Origin: Chamaecyparis obtusa
Taxonomy: Eukaryota; Streptophyta; Pinopsida; Cupressales; Cupressaceae
DNA length: 64,000 bases
Reading direction: 5' to 3'
Assembly (NCBI GenBank): GCA_027943335.1
Contig: BSBK01002049.1
Span: 186,001 to 250,000 of the forward strand
Positions 57,709-64,000 of this stretch are shown in pieces. Every line of letters begins with the position of its first letter. The stretch's first letter is position 1. A program made the position numbers and the translations under genes. The notes below the pieces were generated by a model. The model worked only from the letters and a program-made list of their open reading frames with translations. It did not search any database and had not been told where the DNA came from.

Positions 57709-60410
57709 TGTTATACACTAAGTTTACACCCTTGTTTCAAGCTCTCTTGGTCTTGATAACTTAGTATAACATGGGAATCATCTCCAAGTTGTGGGACCTA
57801 TGCTAACTGAGATGAGACCTCCAGGTTCTAGGCTAGTTCCACTTGGATAATCACCTTAATTTTCTTCTTGATAGGAAAGTAAACCTTTTGAGGGAAAGCA
57901 ATAGAATGAATGCTTGGAAAGGTAAAAAACTTGAAAGCAAACTACCTACTAGGTGATACACCAAAATTAGGGTATGAATTGCAGCATAGAGGGATAGAAT
58001 CAATGAAAGGATTAGGTCTAGTGGGTCACAACTTACTGAATAGGCTTGCATAATTGTTTCATAAGAGGGCTTGAACATAAGACACAACCGATGACCAACA
58101 AGTAGACATTCACTTCTACAACTCAGTGTAGGATTGAAACAAGACTATTATTGGGCTGAAGTATGCCCACAAAAACATCTAAATTAGATTAGACACAATA
58201 ACACACACAATTATAGAAAGTAGGAGGGATCGGGAACCCTAAGTTGTCATTGAAAACATGCATATAATTTAATTCATTAAGAGATGATGCAAACGATGAA
58301 AGGATAGGGACAGAGAAAATGTCACAAATACCTTGGAGTTGTTTAAATCATCAATGGGAGATTACAAGAGTAGAAGACCAGAGAGTAGAATAAATACCAT
58401 GGATAGCCTTCTAAGAAAGGATTCTTTCTTTTTACAATTCCAACCTCTGAGCTTCAAAAGCTCTAAAAATACAATATATACATCCCGTCTTGCATGCAAG
58501 AAAGAGTCAAAACCTAGCTAGGGTTAAAAAATTAAACAATGATATCAAACCCTAGGGTACTGATCACCTATTATGAAAATCTCTAAGAACACTAGTGATC
58601 AAATCATATCTTTCTTTGCAACTCTACATGCAACCCACATGCAACTCTACTAAGCCATGAAGGCTCCAAATCTGATCATATTTCCTTGGGAGTAGTACTA
58701 TTTGAATGATGGTGCCAAACTCTCTAGCACCTCCCATCATGACAAAGAACCATGCAACACCAACCAACAGTCATATCCATCATCCTTACAACCACCGCCA
58801 TCCTGAGAAATCAATTCCCGAGCTACCCGACATCATGCATGGCTGAAAGAATGCAAACCCCTTGCAGAGACATTTGAATTTTGAAATATAATGGCTAGCA
58901 CCAAATTTTAAAATGTAACCGTCAATAAGAAACCCTTCTCGATAGATGAACAACTCAGATTATCCTAAAATAATCACAAACCTCCTTTGAAAATTCTTCA
59001 TCCACTTCGGCACACTACAACCAATGAAACTTTAGCACATCAGCATATTTATCAGCTTGGACCCACTTTGACCTTTCTTCTTCTTAAATCATGAAGAAAT
59101 CTTTAAACCCCGGCCCTAGGTTTTCCACTTTTCAGCCTTCCATTCACTCTAACTACCTTATCAACAACACCTCAGTAGGTTTTGACATTGGACCCAAAAA
59201 GAGCTAGATTCTGATCTAATGGTGGGCACATGATCTCATGGCTACCAAATATTCTTTCAGATCATGTGCCATCCACTGATCCTTCTTTAACTGGGACCCT
59301 TTAACAAACAGACCCACTACAACACAAGTCACCACTATGAGGACCAATCAAACTCGAGCACATCAGCAAGAAAGGTCCCATCATCAGAGCCTCAACAATA
59401 AAGCAAGATCGACGGTTGGCGCATAATCTCATGTGTCAGAGAAACCCCATGAGATTATATGGTAGTCGTTGATCTAAAAGGGACATAGTCTGCCAGGCCC
59501 ACTCTGAAAAATTAGACAAGTCACCACTTGTCGACCAATAGGAAGCCTCCATGTAGAACAATGTGGCAGTGGACCCACTTGACTTTGAAGTGCTATAGGC
59601 AAAGGAAATCTACGGCCATCACAAAACCTCATACCTCTGACAGCACCCTTATGAAGTTATGACAGTCATAGGTTCTTTTAGAATTGGGACCCTTTGAAGA
59701 TGAAGAATGTGCTCACCAAGATAGGTGTCATCCTGTCGCATGATTGCAAGGGAAAAGAATATTCCTTGCAAACATGCAACAACCACAAGTTTAAAAGGGA
59801 AGGTCAGGAGGAAAAAATTGTCAAAAAGACTTAGTCTTTGATGGAAACATTAAAAGGGACCCCGCTTGACAACCTAGAGACTTAATACATGAAGTGGTCA
59901 TTTTTAAAAGGCACGTGCATTTTAAGGGTTTTTAGTGGCATGAAAAGGTAACTTAAAAATAGAAACCGGCTTAGGGTTTGTAGGGTTTTTTGGGATAATG
60001 GCTATAATTATGAATTTTTAAACTGTAAACCAGGGAACAAAATAATTTGCAAAGGCCAGGAAATAAGACCTGAAGCCATGAAAATTTTAGGGATGCTTGG
60101 CAGGGTAAAAATAGAGACCTCAGGAAATTTTGGGTAACATTTTGGCAATTTTTGCTGGATGCCAGCTTGCTAGACATGGAAAACTAGTGGCCTTGAAGCA
60201 ATCCATTGGGCATGGGGTCATCAATGGAACACAAAACTTTGACAGAGGGACAAAACTAAAATTAGAGGGACAAATTTGTGTATAGGCACTTCTTGGAAAG
60301 CAGGAAAACTAGTCTAGAAAATAGGGAAAGAAAGAGAAAAAAACTAGCCTACTCTAAACTAACCAGTTACAAAAACCTAGTCAAATAAAACCATTCACTG
60401 GTAGGCTGAA
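57709..60410 (-). repeat. Y LTR-like repeat, copy 2 (inner limit uncertain)
   Basis: It starts TGTTATACACTAAG and carries the same terminal hairpin. It abuts the PBS-like site at 57687-57704, which fixes this end as an LTR terminus. The high end is inferred as in copy 1. Confidence 0.6.
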
Positions 60411-61267
60411 ATAACTACCCTTCCTCATCAAAATATTAAACTTTTTGTATTTGATGCCAACAAAGAGAACATGGAACACAAAAATGTACTTAGCTACCTG
60501 ACACATCAACCTTTGAATTTGGTATACCAGATTACTAACCTCAACTAGATCACAGATGTTGTCCTCCCAGGGAGTTTGATAAGGCTGAATAAGCCCTTCG
60601 TCACCAAGGATTGGACTCTTAACATGATCCTCCATTGAGTCCTTGAGTATGCATGTCTTGCTTGACCCTACCTGGGCTAGATATCTGATAGGACACCCTT
60701 TTGAGAGCATAAAACTAGGCCCCTCTTGCTGCTCAGTATGCATCTTATGAATTTTTTTAGCATGAAGATCAAGAATTTGTCCCTCGATGATAATCTACCA
60801 TATGTTCTCCTCTTCTATAGTTGGGACACAATTAACCCCCTGAAACACAAACTCCTCCTCAAGCATACGCAAGACATTATCCTTTTTAGGATGATGAGGA
60901 TCATCGACAAGAGTTGAGTAGAAAGCATCAATGATCAGATCAAAATCATCTTGTTGCTCTAAGTTAGCAGCACTTATATCATCTTTCCTATCATAATCAG
61001 TGAGCTCAACTAGTAAATTTTGCACTACCTTATCTTGCTCAATATAAAAGGCATCTCCTCAAAAAGATTAGCTGGGCTCTCATCTTCTTCACTTTCTTTC
61101 TTATCCTTATCTGATTACTCTAATCCATCTTGATGTAATAACCCTACCTGTTCCTCATGATTATCATGAAAAAGTATACCTAAAAGAAAAAAATCATCTT
61201 CTTTCTAGTGGCCTAAAATTTCTTTAGGTGTAGTGGACTTTTTAAGCATTGGCTTATAAGGCTTTAT
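60381..61267 (-). pseudogene. Y second frame, copy 2 (cut by copia C)
   Basis: From 61025 to 60381 the frame is continuous for 215 codons, with one stop near 60792. It contains LLVELTDYDRKDDISAANLEQ, the DDFDLIIDAFYSTLVDD and EEFVFQGVNCVPTIEE blocks and the CPIRYLAQVGSSKTCILKDS block. It is better preserved than copy 1 and ends in a Phe/Tyr-rich tail. Differences between the copies include both silent and amino-acid changes. Confidence 0.5.
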
Positions 61268-62428
61268 TGTTAGAAAGTAAAGATCTCCAAGATAACTGAG
61301 AGGGGGGGGGGTGAATCAATTATCAAATAATTTAACCATTCAACTTCTTTAAACAATATAATCAATGTACTGATCAACCATAGAAAGATAACCATACACA
61401 ATTGCACAATAACACAAGATATGTTGACTAGGGAACGTCTTGAAAAGAGTAAACCCCGGTGGGAATGATGCCCACAAAATGATGCACTAATATGAAAGTT
61501 CCTTGTTAGAGGATGGACCCTGTTAGGAATCTTATTAAATACATTTAGTACATATAAATCTCTATTAGGAAATTTTGAATCCCTGTTAAAAGATTCTAAC
61601 CCGGTTAAGAGTTTATGGAAGACAGAAGGACCCACTGCCCAAACAGCTTCAAGGAAAGATCTCTGAACCCACTGTCCAAAAGATCTTAGATTTATTCAAT
61701 AGAATAATATGAAATATATTACCTCCTTCACACTATGCCAAAATTGCACTCTCTGCTACACAAGATCACAATTCCAGATCTCTGTACTCACAAGTCTTCC
61801 TTCATCACTGAATTAGCTCTTTTCTTCACTTCATGCATATATTCACATCTCAATCTTCATAGTACATATTAGAACAAGGAAAAAATTTCTTCTTATATAC
61901 CAAACTCAAATAATTACAAATGAGTCGGTCCTCAATTACAAAATAATAAATTCTACACGCTACACACAGAATTCACATAAAACTGTTGGCTTCCAAATAC
62001 TGTAACTTTCTCCAAACATATCTTCAAAGTTTGTGCTATGAACCACATCATCATTAATGAGTCTCCAAAATCCCTTTAACTACACAAAATTAGATTCCAT
62101 CCCAGCTAAGAGATATCCTCTGATTTCTGAAAATCACTTCACAGAAACACTGTCTAAACACTGCTTTCACCAAAATGCTCATAACTCTCTCAAATGAATG
62201 AATTTATTTTTGCGCTATTAACCATAGGTTAATAACACACAAAAGAACATACCATCAAATCTGAAAAAGCCAATGTACAATACAACATATGCGCAAAACA
62301 AAACTATACCTATTTTCCTACTAATATCCAGAATATCACTGTGTTGACATCAATGACAATCCAAGTCATGAATGCAACAACAACTACTACAGAATGACTG
62401 CCAAAATACTTTTCATTCATTCCTAACA
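61268..62428 (-). repeat. 3' LTR of copia C (1,161 bp)
   Basis: It starts TGTTAGAAAG and ends CATTCCTAACA in plus coordinates. A run of 10 G lies at 61302-61311 and a TTGACATCAATGACAA motif at 62344-62359. Confidence 0.93.
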
Positions 62429-62440
62429 ATCTCCCCCATT
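62429..62440 (-). promoter_or_regulatory. Polypurine tract of copia C
   Basis: The minus strand reads AATGGGGGAGAT next to the LTR, identical to that of B. A second purine run, CAATGGGGGAGAG, lies about 155 bases further into the element, also beside a palindrome motif (62593-62608). Confidence 0.85.
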
Positions 62441-62800
62441 GGCATTGATGGCAACATAGATGAAAAACATCCAATGTTCCAAAAATCCAATACTGCAACA
62501 TCACTGCAAAATATCAAATTAAATCTTGCTTCATTTTCCTATTCAGCTCTCTCATACAATCCATAATGTTTTTCATGTATATCTCTCCCCCATTGACATC
62601 AATGATAGAAATTCCATCACTAAGTCAACAAAAAATTAATGTCAAAAGACACTTTTCAAAAAAATACAATAACAAGAGTCGTCATGACTCAGCTCATAAA
62701 CTCCCCCATAGAGGAAGTTCCAACATCCAATCCAAAAGAAAGATAGGGCTCATATACCACTGGATGGATGCAATCATCTACATCAATTCTCAAAAAAAAG
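62441..62800 (-). other. 3' untranslated region of copia C
   Basis: This is non-coding. It carries TTGGCATTGATGGCAA at 62439-62454 and TTGACATCAATGATAG at 62593-62608, each beside a purine run. Confidence 0.65.
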
Positions 62801-63600
62801 TTGGGGCATAACCCCAAGCATACCTCTCAGATACAGAAATGTATCCTTAGGTAAAGGCTTTGTAAATATATCTACTATCTGCTCCTTTGTACTTATGTAC
62901 TCCAATCTTACTTCTTTTTTGCAACTTTTTCTCTTACAACATGATACTTGATCTCAATATGTTTAGTCTTAGAATGTAAAACAGGATTTTTTGACATACT
63001 CACTATACTAGTGTTATCACAATGTATAACAATAGGCTCATCAAACTTTATTCCAATATCCTTCAACATCTGCTTCATCTAAATAATCTGATTACAATTA
63101 TTTTCTGCTGCAACATATTCTGCTTCTGCTATACTTTGTGAAGTACAATTTTGCTTCTTACTTAGATAAGAGACCAATTTTCCTCCAAGAAAAAAGGCTC
63201 CCCCACTGGTGCTTTTCTTTTCATCAATGCTACCTCCCCAATCTGCATTAGTATAGGCACATAAAGTAAAATCATCAGAATTCTCATACCATAATCCATA
63301 ATCCATTATTCCTTTCAGATATCTCAATATCCTCTTTACTACTGCATAATGTGATTCTCTAGGTTCTTCTTGAAATCTTGCTACAATCCCAACTAAATGT
63401 GCTATATTAGGTCTTGTATGTGTCAAGTACTGCAATCCTCCAATCATAGATCTGTACTTTTTCTGCTCAACTGCTGGTGTCTCATCTTTGCTAGATAACT
63501 TATGTTCAGTTACCATAAGTGTTCCAATAGGTTTAGAATCTTCCATTCCAAATATTTTCAATAAGTCATTCAAATACTTAGTCTGACTTACAAATATACC
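62801..63600 (-). pseudogene. copia C RNase H
   Basis: The open part 63079-63573 reads the RT/RNase H junction MNDLLKIFGMEDSKPIGT and SMIGGLQYLTHTRPNIAH. The RNase H core CAYTNADWGGS has the first catalytic Asp (usual YTDADWAG) replaced by Asn, and SQSIAEAEYVAA keeps the next acidic residue. After a TAG near 63078 the tail GIKFDEPIVIHCDNTSIVSMSK and SKTKHIEIKYHVVREKV continues to a frameshift near 62920. Confidence 0.9.
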
Positions 63601-64000
63601 TTCCTTGCTTTGCGTTATCTATAATCCCAAAAAATATTTCATTTCTCCAATCATGCTCATCTCAAATTCAGTCTTCATTTCATCTGCAAATTTGTCACTA
63701 GCTTCATCTTCTCCTCCAAAGATAATATCATCAAAAAATATAACTATAACCAACAAACCATTCTCAATTTCTTTTGTGTATAAGTTACTATCTGTTGTTC
63801 CTTTTATAAATCCCAATTTCAATAAATACTTATCCAATCTTCCATACCAAGTTCTAGGTGCTTGGTTTAATCCATATAAAGCTTTCTTTAACTTACAAAC
63901 CATATCTCCTTCTTGTGTCAATGGAAAACCTTTAGGCTGCTCAATGTAGACTTCTTCTTCCAATTCACCATTCAAAAATGATGACTTCACATCCATCTGA
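63601..64000 (-). pseudogene. pol: copia C reverse transcriptase (C-terminal part)
   Basis: From the window edge the frame reads MDVKSSFLNGELEEEVYIEQPKG, LYGLNQAPRTWYGRLDKYL and the catalytic FFDDIIFGG, in which the two Asp are kept but the usual Val is Phe. It runs to a TAG near 63616 that replaces a CAG in LGLQIT. The N-terminal RT, integrase, gag and 5' LTR lie to the right of the window. Confidence 0.92.

Larger units (their letters stand above)
52569..61267 (-). mobile_element. Element Y: gag-only gypsy-type element in tandem or with very long LTRs
   Basis: Two direct copies, 52569 to at least 56175 and 57709-61267, lie 5,140 bases apart and agree throughout by eye. Both start TGTTATACACTAAG. 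On the minus strand the lower edge of the second copy is followed by a PBS-like TGGCACGCCCGGTGGGAC and a gag domain. No protease, RT or integrase is visible. The second copy is cut by copia C at 61267. Either the LTR is over 3.5 kb, or an LTR of about 2.7 kb alternates with internal sequence (LTR-internal-LTR-internal). The candidate duplication before 52569 is CTAAG. Confidence 0.8.
61268..64000 (-). mobile_element. Ty1/copia element C (3' LTR, RNase H, RT; continues beyond window)
   Basis: The minus-strand element has its 3' LTR at 61268-62428 and pol sequence to the window edge. It is inserted in Y. TTTAT at 61263-61267 is the candidate target duplication. It belongs with A and B, and its RT is close to that of A. 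Confidence 0.93.

Noticed and set aside
62310..62811. Small frames on both strands around the C LTR end
   Set aside because: They overlap LTR, PPT and 3' untranslated sequence and show no family resemblance.

Overview
The window looks like intergenic chromatin from a seed plant with a large, AT-rich, retrotransposon-filled genome. A gymnosperm or another large-genome plant would fit, but the sequence does not fix the species. Almost all recognisable coding DNA is decayed LTR-retrotransposon sequence: Ty1/copia, with gag - protease - integrase - reverse transcriptase (RT) - RNase H order and FVDD-type RT; and Ty3/gypsy, with gag - protease - RT - RNase H - integrase order and YLDD-type RT. No intact gene was found. 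Nearly every reading frame carries isolated nonsense codons, and many of these are TAG where a relative has CAG or TGG.

Layout. 1-4372 is the 5' half of a minus-strand gypsy element (G1), inserted in minus-strand copia element A (4373-9013). 9014-17750 is the only part not dominated by recognised LTR elements. It holds an unidentified exon-like frame (9732-10118), a tandem satellite with a ~358-bp unit (10552-14130), a 49-bp copy of the exon-like piece on the far side of the satellite (14768-14816), a 47-unit AT microsatellite, and a run of small exon-like segments with GT-AG borders (15390-17278). 17795-28335 is element X1, a minus-strand LTR element with a copia-type primer binding site (PBS). 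It has a coiled-coil gag with four zinc knuckles and then a ~1,100-codon frame that matches no retroelement enzyme I recognise. Its 5' LTR is split by a 4.5-kb candidate solo LTR (23719-28251). 28336-31702 is the 3' half of plus-strand copia B. 31703-32116 and 41171-41760 are parts of a second X element (X2). Between them sits minus-strand copia D (32117-41165, TSD TATAT). D itself contains a 375-bp TRIM (TSD AGGGG) and two solo gypsy LTRs (TSDs CTTAA and CTTTC). From 41761 rightward the elements open inside one another: gypsy G2 in X2, LTR element Z in G2, copia E in Z, gag-only element Y in E, copia C in Y. The closing halves of these lie beyond the window.

How the parts relate. The LTRs of A, B and C form one copia family and those of D and E another. 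X shares the LTR layout and initiator-Met-type PBS of the D/E family but lacks a visible pol. I infer that X is a non-autonomous partner that carries an uncharacterised protein frame and borrows copia enzymes. That frame is the best candidate here for something undescribed.
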